Origin: Mauremys mutica
Lineage: Eukaryota > Chordata > Testudines > Geoemydidae
Length of the DNA stretch: 64,000 nucleotides
Direction of reading: 5' to 3'
Assembly (NCBI RefSeq): GCF_020497125.1
Contig: NC_059079.1
Span: 15,457,553-15,521,552 of the forward strand
The first letter of the stretch is position 1; each line of letters starts with the position of its first letter. The position numbers and the translations under genes were made by a program. Of this stretch, positions 26,101 through 34,934 are shown piece by piece. The notes below the pieces were generated by a model that was not told the DNA's origin, ran no database searches, and was given only the letters and a program-made list of their open reading frames with translations.

Positions 26101-29100
26101 ATTGAAAGAAATTCAAACCAAAAAGTCATTTTGAATAAAAAATCAAAACAACTCATTAAAAATGAACAATCAAGTCCTTTCAATTTTTTCATAATTTTTG
26201 TTTATTCGATTAAAATAAATTGGTGAGTTTGACACAAATTCACAAAAGGTTTTGATCAATCTGTATCTGCATTTTTTGCTGAAAAAGAGTTTTGGTAAAA
26301 ACTTCTCCCAGCTCTACAAAAGATTTCACCACTAGACCTCAGGTTCTAAAATCCAGCCTTGGCTAGCGGTGACAGAAGTCTGTTGCCTGCTCAGTGGACT
26401 ATAAGAAATGAGATGGTGGTTTCAAATCCAATTTCTAGTGTGCTGATATTCACATCACATAAGGTCACAGTCACTGTCAACACCCTTGTTGTCATTTTCA
26501 GTAGTGTGATCGTTTGCTCTGACAGTGGGAGCCTTTCTCATCCAGATGAGTTACGTTGATGGGGGAGTATGTACTGTACTTATTCTGTACATAGAATACT
26601 TCAGTCTCCAGTGATTTCAAACCAGCATTTCTCATATATATATATATATATATATATGTATACACACACACACACAATTACACACACAAGGATAAAAAGG
26701 TAATTATTAAGATTGTCTCTAATTGAAACTGTTTCCCTTGCCAAGGTTAAGTAAAGGGGAGTCTGCATAATCTCAAATGATGCTTCTAGCAGTATGTAGT
26801 GTAGGTGATCAGTGACCCGAAACACATAGTGGTTTGAATGGATGCTAGAAAAAATCTGTGCTCTTCTACGCTACGTAAAATGCTTTTTAATTTCATCATT
26901 GAAGAACCAGTTTTGCTTTCAGAATCCTCAGTGAAAAGAGCAGGCTTGAAAACGTTCTGAAAACACAACACCTAAATGAAAACCAGGAAAAGGAGGATTT
27001 CTCAGACACTTTTCTCATTTGTTTAGAGTAATAAATATATTTTAAAAACAGAACTAGAACCTTTTGCTTTGATCCTTTAAAGTTACATTCTTCACTTGAA
27101 GACCCAGATCACGTGTCTTGATATTCTGCATTTCAACTGCTGCAGCTAGTCTTAGAAACTGAATCAGCTCTTCAGAATTTACCTTAAAAAACAGATAGGT
27201 ACAAACACAAGCAAAGGGCATAGGAAAATGTCAGTCTGTTATAACCTCTCCCGTAAATTGCATCTTCCTGAGAAAATTAAAGTGAAAGTAAAGTGCTTTA
27301 GGGGAGAAAATCACATTTAATTTTACTTACAAAGTTAAAAGGTGTCTCACACATGAAAAATATTGGATTTGCACCTTTTTATGTTTGTACATGATGTACA
27401 ATGAATCCCCTGAAATGAACAGTTAAGCCCACTGAAGTCCATTGAAATCAATGGGAGTCTTTTCTCTGACTTCACTGGACTTTGCACCAGGCTCTGATAG
27501 GCCAGTGGAGGGCAAGAGGAGAAGAGGGAGACAGGTCCCTCGGATTAGTGGAGTAGCAGCAGAACGTTTAGGGGGATAAGAAAGAGTAGGGCAGCAGGAG
27601 GTCTTGTGTGTGTATGGGGAGATCTGGCAGGAAGAGCTGGGTGAGGGTGTGCGTCGGAGGACTGATTTATAGGGCTACGTCAGTATTACAGAAATGACTC
27701 CATGAGACAAGGGCTCCCCTGTGCCTCGTTCCGCATACCCCTAACAAGACGCAATAACCACTGCACTGCTAAGCTGACCGAGCCCTCACACCACACAGCC
27801 TGCCTTCCTAGTAATTGTTATTTAGAAAGAGCTAATGTTAAAACTGAGGAGCAAATCCTACCCCTGCGTCCCCTGCACAAGAGAAGGCATCATTCGGGGG
27901 GACCATGAAAGGGGTGCAAAGTAGGTCATAAATGTAACTGTAAATGTACTGGTATGAGAGAGAGTGGAATATGCTGACAGTGGCCATAGGTGCTGGAACG
28001 AGGAGTGCTGGGGGTGCTGCCACCCCCTGGCTTGAAGTACTAGTAACAACCCAAATACATGGTTTCCACCTTCAGCAGACCACTAAAAAAATTGGTCCAG
28101 CACCACTGAACGTAGTAGCCTGATACTTAGCACATAAGGCACAAGACGGTGGAACATCAGGACCATTCCCTAAAATAATACACATCTCTACTACCTGAGC
28201 TGAAGAAGAATCTCCATTAGCGGTTGTGTTGGAGCCAATGGGTGGGATTTGCAAAAAATCAATATTGGACTAACTCAATTCCCTTTCAAGTCAAGGGCAA
28301 AACTTCCAGAATTAGGATGACGCTGAATGATTCTGAAAATCCCATCTGATGACATCTGTAGTTCAATCACTATGGGCAGTGATACATAAGCAAAATTGCC
28401 AGTATATTGCAACTTCCCTTCTGCTGTCAGTTACTGTAATCAATTACAGTAGCAACACTGGAGGCATGTTAGAAGACAGAAAATGTCTAAAACACAGAGG
28501 TCGTTTTGGCCACATTTGCCGATTAATCCCCAAATAGCAAATAAAGCCTAACATACCAGCATGTCTAAGCTAAGGAAGTTACTGCTTATTAAGCGCTCTC
28601 TTCTATTTACTTGACTTGCATGGATAAATTAAAAAAAAAATTGAAAAAGGTTAATTGATTTTTTTCCCCAGTTAAGACATTCAGATGAACATACCAATTC
28701 AGAGTCATTTGCCTCAGAAAACCTCTCAAAGAGGAGCTTGACAGTTGGCAATTGTAGAGGGACTTCATGCTTCAGAAGGAGGGAGCTCAACTGGGACTGA
28801 GGAAGAAATCCGGAGATGGGATGCAGAGTCTTAAGCTCTCTCTGCAGCTTTTCTAACCCGGCTAACCTAACTGGACCCAGCCTGAGTTCATTTCTGACGA
28901 GAGCCAGGAGAGAATCCTCTTCCTCGGGTGACTCTGTTGGCCCTGGGCATATGATCTGCTGGAAATCATTTAGAAAAGAAACATCTGGTTATATAATATA
29001 CGGTAACTCGAATGAAGAATGGTAAAGCAGATGGTTGAATGGCGATTGCTTTACAACATCATTACAATGGCTGTGCTGAGCAAAACAGCAGTTCACTCAG

Positions 29101-32100
29101 CCCCTTGGCTGCATGCTAAAGCTGAGCAACAGAAGAAAAGCTGCCCCTACATGGACAGCTGAGGATTCCATTTGCCACAGAGGAATCCTGGGGTTGCACA
29201 AAGCTGGCAAAGCTGCAGTCCCCCTCTTTGGTATAGGGGACATGCTAGGGTCAAACGTTGGAGGATGGGAGCTTGTGGTGGTTTCCAGATTCTCAGCTGC
29301 TGGTGATGTAATTTAGAGCAGCCCTGCAGCTGCTCTCAGTTACACCAAAGGCTGTTTTGTCTGGCTCAGGATCAGAGAGATAAAAAGGTGGCTTAGAGTC
29401 CCCCTCCCCTGGCTCCTTTCCCCGCTCTTTCCCCTCACGTGTTCAGATTGTAAACTTGGTCTAGCTGAGGACTGAGCCCATCATTAGCAGCCCAACACTT
29501 GAACCAAATTGTCATTGAAAATATTAAATAGATGACCAGTTCTGGCAATATTTCACAACATTTACCTGGTGATGTCCTACATGTTGTCTTAAAGACCAAG
29601 CTCTAAGGGATGGCTTTTGGAGGGCATGAATGTAGGACAAAGACTGATCTCCTGATGGGACAGACACACAATGAATATTTGGTGGTTTCAAAACCTTGAA
29701 GAACAAACGTGGAATTAGACATAAGGCAATCAAAGAAAAAGAAATAGTTGTGTTCTAACCAAAATATACTCTGAGTACAAATATTGACATACACAAATAT
29801 TTCGTCATACAAAATATATGCTGGTGATTCCTTTTTAGAAAGCAAACATGTTTAAACTCCAACAATAATACATCCTGAAGACATACTTAACTGGAACAGC
29901 TATTTAATTAATTCTCATTTTATTAGTATAATTAGTTCCTCCAGCTCTGAAAACATTCCCCTACCACTTAAGATGAAGGAAACTTTCCATCAGCTGCTGG
30001 CATTATAGTGGCTATGACTCATAGATGTGCCATTCTAATTCCACCTAGTAGAAGGCAGTGGTGCTCCCAAACACTAGCCATTTTGTTACAATTATGGAAT
30101 GCATCCAACTTTCCAGTAGCAGAGGTAGAAAGGCTCATTGTTTAGTGTTTCATACTGAGCATTAGAAATGCTCTCCTGCATTAGAGATTAGGGTTAACAG
30201 TCCACATTATTTTCAGCAAGAGATTAATTAAAGCCCAACATTTCTAAAAGCAACCTGGCATAAATGAATCAGTTTATTGCACAAATATCTGAACTGGTAA
30301 CGTCTTTCCTTTATTCCTCTGCTGAAGTCTAAACCTGCCCTGATGTGGAAAGAAACGAATGCCAGGAGCTGCCTTTTGCAATAGGTTTAAAACATAAACA
30401 AATGATTAGCTACTTTCAGCTCTGATAGTCCCCAGATAGTACCCTTTCTTATAACTACTGCACATACGACCATCCTCCCCACGCACTGCATTCCTAATCT
30501 CCTACCACCTGAAATGGTTTGCTTTGCATTAAAAATACAGTAGGTCCCAAATACGGAAACGATGACCCATATATCAGCCTTTCAAAACAAGGGCTGAAGT
30601 GGTTTATTTCAGAAATTCCTAGGGATGGAGGGGAAGCTGCACAAAGACCGCAGAGTTGGGCATGGAACAATGTAGAGCATTGTTAGGTATTTAGCAAAGG
30701 ACACGGCAAACCAAAGGAGAGAGGAAGAGAAGGAAGAAATACGTTTCCTGACTGGGAAGTTATTGAACATACTGAAGAGGAAACAGATACGTTCTCTCCC
30801 TGGGGCGGGGAGAAATCTCTGTAGCTTCTCCTGTGGAAATTTGTCTCTGGTCTTAAAACCAAAGGGCAGGACTGTGACCCTGTGCAGTGGAATAAAGGCA
30901 AATAAGATCCCTTCCACGCCTATATGGCCACATGAGCGCTCCCTTCATTTTTGCTCTTGGCGCAGGGGATCGAATATGGGGGATAGAACACAGACTGTGA
31001 GTCTGGTACTTCTCCAAGCAGGGGGCAGAGAGAGGGTCAAAGGGCCAGGGAGTAGGCAGAGTTAACATGCTGAGCTGGCACAAACGGGGAAGTCAGCTGT
31101 ACCTAGTAAAGGGCTCCAGTGAGTTAATTCCCCCAAGCAAGGGAGCAGCACTCAAAAAGGCACAATTCCCCCCACTCCCCCAGGACAATGCTGTTATGCA
31201 CTGTCCCATGTGTGAGGCAGAGTCTAAATTTTTAAAGCCATACCCCCCCTAAGCACAACCTCTAGGACTCACTCAGTTTGACTCAGGGGTGTACAGCACC
31301 TCTCAAAGTCAGGTCGGGCATTCCAAGCTGTGCACCCACAAAGGGAGGTACCCCAAACATTTCTAAAAATCTAGGGTCCAGGTATAGCTGGGCAAATAAT
31401 GGATTTTTTTGGTTCGCTAGCTATTCTGAAGAAAGAAAGAAAAAATAAATATTTCTTTTGACCCAAAACAAAATGTTCCATTTCAATTTCAAGCATTTTT
31501 AATGTTTCTGAATTTTTTAAAAAATAAAATGGAAGAAAATTTCAAAAAGAAAAGAAAAATAATTTAGAACTGACACTTTCCTGATGTTCCACCACCTTGT
31601 GCCTTATGTGCTTTCACAATAAAGAGATTACACTACAATATTTGTATGAGGTGAATTGAAAAATACCAATTCTTTTGTTTATCATTTTTACAGTGCAAAT
31701 ATTTGTAATAAAATAATATAAAATGAGCACTGTGCACTTTGTAGTCTGTGCTGTAATTGAAATCAATATATTTGAAAATGTAGAAAAACATCCAAAATAT
31801 TTAATAAATTTCAATTGATACTCTATTGTTTAACATTGTGATTAAAACAGAAATTAATCAAGATTAATTTTTAATCGTGATTAATTTTTTGAGTCAATCG
31901 CGTGAGTTAACCACAATTAATCGACAGACCTTCCAGAAAATTATGCCTAGCTCTTGATCAAACTTTTGTGAGCCAGTTTATCCATCTGTGAGATGGGTAT
32001 AATCCTGCTTATTTATCTCATGAGACACAGTGCAGATGAATTAACATCAGTAATGCCTTTTGAGATCCTCAAGGTACTAAGGACCTGAGGGCAAAATTCT

Positions 32101-34883
32101 TATTCAACTTGACTTCAGCAGGACTATTTGCATGAGTAAGTGCTCACAAACATAAGGATTGCGTTACTAGGTTCCTAGTGCACATAATATTCATATTGCT
32201 GCAAAGAGACCTGGTTATTTCAACATTAAGTATTATCCATGGATCTTCCCTGTAAATGATTGTGCAATTCAAAATGTTGCAGCTACAGTTTATAGCAACT
32301 CACTTTGCCATCCAGAAATCTGCTGTTGCTTGTTTGCAGTTGTTTAGACTCGTGTTCTTCCTGTTTCTCTCTGCTTCGTCTTTCATAATCTAGGTCATAA
32401 CTGATTTGTTGACAAAGAGGGTTATTGAGACCGGGAGGATTTCCATGTGTCTGTCTTGCATTACAAGCGGGCAATTTCCGGAGTGCAGGCTGAGTTTCCA
32501 CTTTCATGCCTTCCTTTGCCTTGCTGCGAAAAACAGGAGCAGAGACATAGCCTTATGCAAATATATATTCCATATGCATTTGGATTAGACAGTAACGTAC
32601 AAAATTCTGTTCTTAGAAAGTTAGTTGTTTGGATTGAAGCCCTCAGATATTATCAGTGGAATCTAGATTCATATCTTTTAAAGCCAGACAAGACCATTAG
32701 ATCATCTAGTCTGACCTCCTGTGTAACAGGCTAGAGAATTTCATCCAGTTACTCCTGTACTGAGTCCCGTTACTTGTAGACAGGGGTGAAAGTAACTTAA
32801 AGGACTTACCGGTACGCATGGCGGCCGGAGTCCTGGGCAAGGTGGTGCTGGGGGGAGGAGGGGACAGCTCTGGGCCCCTGGAAGGAGCGGGGCCTTGGGT
32901 AGAAGGGGCAGGGCTGAGGCCAGACTTTCCCAGCCAGCCCTTCAGCGCTTCCTGGCCCACGCTGCCCAGGGCTCCAGCAGCAATTTAAAGGGCCTGGGAC
33001 TCCAGCGATTGCCGCGGTAGTGGCTGGAAGCCCAGGCCCTTTTAAATCGCCGGGCCCCAGCAGCTTCCCCTTTTGCCCCACCCCCACCCCAAATGAACAT
33101 TTACTGCACCATGGGACAAGTTCACCTCTGCTGTCAACTTGGCTCAGGTCTAGTGAACGTCACTGAACCACTGACCTAACTGGAGTGGTATTATCCTGTC
33201 GCAGGAATGATTTCGATCTCACACAGATGGCACACAGAGATTAGCCAAATACACTTGTCTATGGATGTTCTAGAATGTAAAATGGATCTTTGCTTAAAGG
33301 TTCCATTGGGTTTATACTCAGTTTCCCTCACTCTTTCACTGATGTTAGATTGGACTTTCAACAACTGGACTCATATTCTGTTAGTAATCATCAAGTTGGG
33401 TTTCCTGTGTAAGGCAGGTCATTTCTTATACCCCACTGTAATGTCCTAGAAGAAGGGACTATTCTTCCCTGCTGACTGGGTGGAGATCATCAAATGTATT
33501 TTAATTAAGACCACATGTTACACTGAATTGGAAGACCACTCAAATTCTTCAGAATTTTCTTTTTGATGACCGGCCCTTATGGCAAAAGGAAGAAAGGCAA
33601 CGCCCATGGAAAATTCTTATAGTTGATAATTTATGATTAATACCCTTCTTTCTTATGCACAATAAACAAGTTAACTAAACACCACCAACAAATTACTACA
33701 TGTGATATGTTATCTACTAGATTAGAAGAACCAGTGGTAAATCATAAATTTTTATAAGTCATGGTGTCCAAATTTTCCAGTCCAGTTCACGAAGAGAAAT
33801 ATAGGATTGGGTTTTTAAAAGAGAGTCGGTGGAGGTTTTTTTGAAAGCACAACTGCAAGAAAACTATCTCATTTCCTGTGAGTGCTGCTATTTTGCCTAT
33901 AATGCTACCTAACTAATGGTTGATTTATTTAGTTTTACTTGCACGTACAATAAAATGTTTTCTATTGCTAGATTTAGAAGTTAGATATTAACATCTCTCT
34001 TTTCATTTTCTTTTTAAGTAGCCAATTCCTATTTGTCATCCAGCTATCTCTTTTTCAGGCCAAGGTTTTCAAAATGAGGGCCTAAAGTTAGAAGTGGGAT
34101 CTTCAAAATCACTAAGGGATTCAGATACCTAATTCCCATTAGAAATAAATGGGGGTTACAATTTTCAAAAGTGCTTAACGCCTATGGACTTTTAATGGAA
34201 GGTAGGCTCCTAAATCACTTAGATGCTTTTGAAAATGTTGCCCTGGGTTTCCACAGCTCCTGGGCAGCTTTGCAAACCCAACTCCTAAAGGCCAGATTTT
34301 CAGAGCAGATTACATCCCATTTAGGTCACTAAATTGAGTGGCCAGCTCCTTAAGCATCCTCAGCTTTTGGCAGCTCCCAGTGGTCTCAGTGGAAGCTGGT
34401 GGGTGCTGAATACTTTTGAAAACCTCATTTTTTGCTGAGCTCTTTTGATAACCTGGACCATATTTTGGCATGTGAGGCGCCTGATTTTCAAAAGTGCTGC
34501 ATACCCAGGAGCTCCACTGGAATTTAATAACATCTGCACAATCTGAAAATCAGGCTGCATAATTAGGTGCTTACATATAGATTTATGAGCCTAACATCAA
34601 GCACCCACTTTAAAAAAAAATCTTGTCCCTAAGTACTTATAGGCTACAATTTGCGGTCTTGTTTTTATTTTTATTGTCATCTTAAACCTATCCAGCATTT
34701 CAAATTCCTTCAGTGATGCTTCCTGAAACAAACAATGACATTCATATGCTATAGAGTTCTTCAGCATCATACTTACATTTTTGGTTTTTCCACAATGCAC
34801 CGGACATACTTGCTCCCAATGATTTTTACAATAGTCTCAGTATGTGCATCAGCCCCATAGGGAACATTCCTGACTGAAGACAT
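10963..34883 (-). CDS. C1orf87: C1orf87 orthologue (EF-hand-like protein), 12 coding exons
   Basis: The coding exons, in transcript order, are 34883-34777, 32523-32304, 29694-29566, 28958-28695, 27182-27096 (or to 27087), 26956-26870, 25098-24988 (or from 25126), 23301-23204, 21564-21494, 15308-15265, 12786-12588 and 11123-10963. One fully in-phase set gives about 525 residues, against about 546 in human C1orf87 as I recall it. Recognition rests on stretches shared with the remembered human protein: MSSV at the start, SRFLDG, GDQSLSY, KHEVPLQLPTVK, WIDRFRKLE and the C-terminal SLSP-KIDQA-RSGENM-YLKEL. The product is predicted to be soluble, with no signal peptide or membrane segment seen. It has several EF-hand-like helix pairs whose loops lack most calcium ligands. 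Its biochemical role is not established; human C1orf87 is, as I recall, enriched in ciliated epithelia. The gene identity is secure, and the exon 6/7 junction is the weak point. Confidence 0.93.
11124..12587 (-). other. C1orf87 intron 11
   Basis: It is bounded by a GTAATG donor and an AAATGTAG acceptor. The only identified content is a MIR-type SINE fragment near the 5' end of the intron. Confidence 0.7.
12345..12475 (-). mobile_element. MIR-like SINE fragment
   Basis: The reverse complement carries the CORE-SINE pattern: a degenerate 'CCCATTTTACAGATGGGG' region, then the complement of AAGTGACTTGTCCAGTGTCATGCA. It is strongly diverged. Confidence 0.5.
12588..12786 (-). CDS. C1orf87: C1orf87 coding exon 11
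   Basis: This 199-nt exon has acceptor TCCTTCCCTTTGCAG and donor AACACAG|GTAATG, in phase 1. It encodes a variable N-terminal part (ENTKEHEILASKTWVRNYP), then KERPVIQSFFSP, an acidic serine run (DSSDSEEQE) and the conserved WIDRFRKLEKALYLCDIKNT. The latter matches human WIDRFRKLENALYLCDLSNTG and opens the C-terminal EF-hand-like unit. Confidence 0.94.
12787..15264 (-). other. C1orf87 intron 10
   Basis: No exon was found apart from the flanking ones. It holds a CR1 fragment (14374-14655) and a diverged 'CCTAAATCC' type repeat at 14050-14190. An ATA microsatellite lies at 14825-14840. Confidence 0.6.
14374..14655 (-). mobile_element. CR1 LINE 3'-end fragment
   Basis: It shows the reptile CR1 3' motif in reverse orientation (GGCCAGCAGGGACCATTGTG, then TCTAGTCTGACCTGCTGTAT, then TGGAGAATCCACCATGACC). 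It is 5'-truncated and non-coding. Confidence 0.75.
15265..15308 (-). CDS. C1orf87: C1orf87 coding exon 10 (candidate 44-nt microexon)
   Basis: The exons at 21494 (ending in phase 1) and 12786 (starting in phase 0) cannot be joined directly, so a linking exon is required. This segment has an acceptor AATGTTTCCATTTTAG and a donor CATCTG|GTATGC. It is 44 nt long, which is exactly the needed phase, and it is open, encoding EFKEEISDDVAAHL. The acidic composition fits the E-rich linker of the human protein at this place. No direct match is claimed. Confidence 0.6.
16105..16415. repeat. Interspersed repeat with 'GCTGGTC-AAAATTTTTC' end
   Basis: It starts with CAGCTGGTCAAAATTTTTCA and closes near CATTCCATTTCTTAGCCAGC, roughly inverted. 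Related, strongly diverged copies lie near 23625-23870, 25960-26320 and 31395-31560. The class is not determined. Confidence 0.4.
16766..16862 (+). CDS. Exon-like segment of unknown gene, antisense in C1orf87 intron
   Basis: An acceptor (CATAATTTTCTACAG) and a donor (GGCTCT|GTGAGT) flank 97 nt that are open in one frame. The peptide is acidic and non-repetitive: SASVSMEIEPGTAAESEDFD followed by YADFSCGYQLGS, with an internal ATG in a good context (TTTCCATGG). I do not recognise the protein and found no second exon. It could be a chance open stretch, or one exon of a transcript antisense to C1orf87. Confidence 0.25.
17633..17757. mobile_element. 125-bp MITE with CTAGGGTGACCAGA ends
   Basis: CTAGGGTGACCAGA and TCTGGTCACCCTAG are perfect inverted ends, flanked by TCCTAT on both sides, a likely target duplication. 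A diverged partial copy lies at 47150-47262. Confidence 0.75.
19907..20202. mobile_element. hAT nonautonomous element, family 'CAGGGGTAGGCAACC'
   Basis: The ends are CAGGGGTAGGCAACC and GGTTGCCGACCCCTG, with a perfect 8-bp duplication GCCTATAG at 19899-19906 and 20203-20210. It is a sister copy of 38233-38542. It is non-coding. Confidence 0.9.
21494..21564 (-). CDS. C1orf87: C1orf87 coding exon 9
   Basis: This 71-nt exon has acceptor TTTGCGCACGCAG and donor CTGTGG|GTAAGT. Its first G completes a glutamine codon. It then encodes WKKFVELLKKAHSDAIPNLP, matching human WQNFVEMLTRASSDLLSDLP. It finishes the second EF-hand-like unit and ends in phase 1. Confidence 0.91.
21565..23203 (-). other. C1orf87 intron 8
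   Basis: No repeat with clear ends and no extra exon was seen. The middle (21990-22540) is non-repetitive and moderately AT-rich. Confidence 0.55.
23204..23301 (-). CDS. C1orf87: C1orf87 coding exon 8
   Basis: This 98-nt exon has acceptor CTTGTTTGCAG and donor ATACA|GTAAGT and ends in phase 2. It encodes IETICQKRRLTLTPLLLEAL followed by LNNHDLCKQGKIQ. The human counterpart reads VRAICGKHGLYLTLSLLETLLNHQDL. The degenerate EF loop DLCKQGKIQWKK has an aspartate at position 1 and a glycine at position 6 but no glutamate at position 12, so calcium binding is doubtful. Confidence 0.92.
23302..24987 (-). other. C1orf87 intron 7
   Basis: It holds a diverged AAAATTTTC-type repeat (23625-23870) and a MITE with GTCTACACTG ends (24485-24780). 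A plus-strand splice-like 44-nt segment at 24000-24043 was considered and set aside. Confidence 0.55.
24485..24780. mobile_element. MITE with AGACATGTCTACACTGCA ends
   Basis: The right end is TGCAGTGTAGACATGTC, and the left end is its diverged inverse (ATATGTCTGCATTGCA). The interior is GC-richer than the flanks and has no coding capacity. The end core GTCTACACTG is shared with the elements at 1175 and 9274. Confidence 0.65.
24988..25098 (-). CDS. C1orf87: C1orf87 coding exon 7 (second EF-hand-like pair, first half)
   Basis: The exon encodes ILKQILKEYKGELDMEKLSL then SFQKEDKSFSGLLSLNE, matching human LNIDNLNLSFRKEDRSFSG. The donor is GAG|GTAAAT, in phase 0. The 5' end is uncertain. The acceptor CATTCCAG at 25098 gives phase 0. 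A second acceptor, GATCCTCCAG at 25126, would add SLAPEDPFQ, whose PE pair resembles the human sequence, but it needs a phase-2 partner that I could not find. The loop around KEDKSFSG is EF-hand-like but lacks acidic ligands at the key positions. Confidence 0.85.
25127..26869 (-). other. C1orf87 intron 6 (limits uncertain)
   Basis: It is mostly A/T-rich, with a diverged AAAATTTTC-type repeat (25960-26320) and a TA/CA microsatellite (26634-26689). An additional short coding exon here would resolve the phase problem between exons 6 and 7; none was recognised. Confidence 0.5.
26634..26689. repeat. (TA)n(CA)n microsatellite
   Basis: About eleven TA units are followed by TG/TA and then interrupted CA units. 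Confidence 0.9.
26870..26956 (-). CDS. C1orf87: C1orf87 coding exon 6 (3' boundary uncertain)
   Basis: The acceptor GTTGTGTTTTCAG is good. The exon encodes NVFKPALFTEDSESKTGSSM followed by MKLKSILRS. It aligns loosely with the poorly conserved, serine-rich linker of human C1orf87 (a TES-HGTHSQS region). The donor is weak: AGC|GTAGAA (26870, phase 0) and TAC|GTAGCG (26875, phase 1) are both possible. The first, joined to an acceptor at 25098, keeps the frame. Confidence 0.6.
27096..27182 (-). CDS. C1orf87: C1orf87 coding exon 5
   Basis: The acceptor TATCTGTTTTTTAAG precedes VNSEELIQFLRLAAAVEMQN, which matches human VNYEKLLWFLNSAAS. It completes the helix that follows the first EF-hand-like loop. 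Two donors are possible, CAA|GTGAAG (end at 27096, 29 codons) and AAT|GTAACT (end at 27087, 32 codons). Both keep phase 0, so only the last three residues are in doubt. Confidence 0.8.
27183..28694 (-). other. C1orf87 intron 4
   Basis: It contains a GA/GT-rich stretch (27500-27660) and a diverged repeat at about 27985-28110 (GGTGCTGGAACGAGGAGTGC ... GGTCCAGCACCACTG), with a partial relative near 37068-37170. No extra exon was seen. Confidence 0.55.
28695..28958 (-). CDS. C1orf87: C1orf87 coding exon 4 (first EF-hand-like pair)
   Basis: This exon has 264 nt (88 codons, phase 0 at both ends), with acceptor ATGATTTCCAG and donor GAATTG|GTATGT. It encodes SLLALVRNEL, then LEKLQRELKTLHPISGFL, SQLSSLLLKHEVPLQLPTVK and LLFERFS. 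This is the best-conserved block of the protein. It has the helix-loop-helix pattern of an EF-hand-like fold, without a standard calcium loop. Confidence 0.94.
28959..29565 (-). other. C1orf87 intron 3
   Basis: This is a short intron of 607 nt. Nothing is recognised in it. Confidence 0.7.
29566..29694 (-). CDS. C1orf87: C1orf87 coding exon 3
   Basis: This exon has 129 nt (43 codons, phase 0 at both ends), with acceptor TTGTTCTTCAAG and donor CACCAG|GTAAAT. It contains NIHCVSVPSGDQSLSYIHAL, which aligns with the remembered human VHCSSVPTGDQSLSYVHG, followed by a WSL motif that is also conserved. No domain is recognised. Confidence 0.92.
31830..31926. repeat. Interspersed repeat rich in TTAATC/GATTAA
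   Basis: It contains the self-complementary cluster TTAATCAAGATTAA, TTAATCGTGATTAA and CAATCGCGTGAGTTAA, a repeat widespread in reptile genomes to my recollection. The class is not determined. Confidence 0.45.
31965..32075 (+). mobile_element. MIR-like SINE fragment
   Basis: It resembles the MIR 3' half: a degenerate 'CAGTTTATCCATCTGTGAGATGGG' region followed by TATAATCCTGC, then the tail ATGCCTTTTGAGATCCTC. Confidence 0.5.
32304..32523 (-). CDS. C1orf87: C1orf87 coding exon 2
   Basis: This 220-nt exon has an acceptor TTTTTCGCAG and a donor GGCAAA|GTGAGT. Its first base completes the isoleucine codon split with the previous exon, and it ends in phase 0. It encodes a polar, low-complexity stretch that includes KVETQPALRK, NARQTHG and TSNSRFLDGK. 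The NARQ and SRFLDG motifs occur in the same order in human C1orf87. The segment is rich in E, R, Q and S and is probably disordered. Confidence 0.9.
32680..32765 (-). mobile_element. CR1 LINE 3' fragment
   Basis: It carries CCAGACAAGACCATTAGATC, then ATCTAGTCTGACCTCCTGTG, typical of the CR1 3' region in reverse orientation. Confidence 0.6.
32781..33130. mobile_element. GC-rich hAT-like nonautonomous element
   Basis: It begins CAGGGGTGAAAGTAACTTAA and ends CAAGTTCACCTCTG, inverted copies of each other with the CAGGGG/CCTCTG termini of hAT elements. The interior is GC-rich. The target duplication is not clear. Confidence 0.65.
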
Positions 34884-34934
34884 GATTGGCATCAAGTACA
34901 ACTAGCCGTCTATATATTGTCCATTCCCACTCTC
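34777..34934 (-). CDS. C1orf87: C1orf87 exon 2: 5' UTR plus coding exon 1
   Basis: The coding part is 34883-34777 (107 nt), encoding MSSVRNVPYGADAHTETIV and continuing to VEKPK, and it ends in phase 2 at AAAAT|GTAAGT. The human protein also starts MSS and has VKIIGSK here, which supports this start. An in-frame ATG lies nine bases upstream (34892; it would add MPI) and cannot be excluded. A splice acceptor (TTTAATGTTACAG) ends at 34935, so 34934-34884 is 5' UTR. That leader holds a four-codon upstream ORF at 34924-34910. Confidence 0.88.

Larger units (their letters stand above)
29695..32303 (-). other. C1orf87 intron 2
   Basis: It holds a diverged AAAATTTTC-type repeat (31395-31560), a TTAATCGTGATTAA palindromic repeat (to 31925) and a MIR-like fragment (31965-32075). 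The 101-102-codon frames near 30610-31065 have no family resemblance. Confidence 0.55.
32524..34776 (-). other. C1orf87 intron 1 (between coding exons 1 and 2)
   Basis: It contains a small CR1 fragment (32680-32765), a GC-rich hAT-like element (32781-33130) and a diverged 'GCCTAAAGTTAG / CTCCTAAATCACTTAG' repeat at 34075-34260. About 33150-34020 is non-repetitive. Confidence 0.55.
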
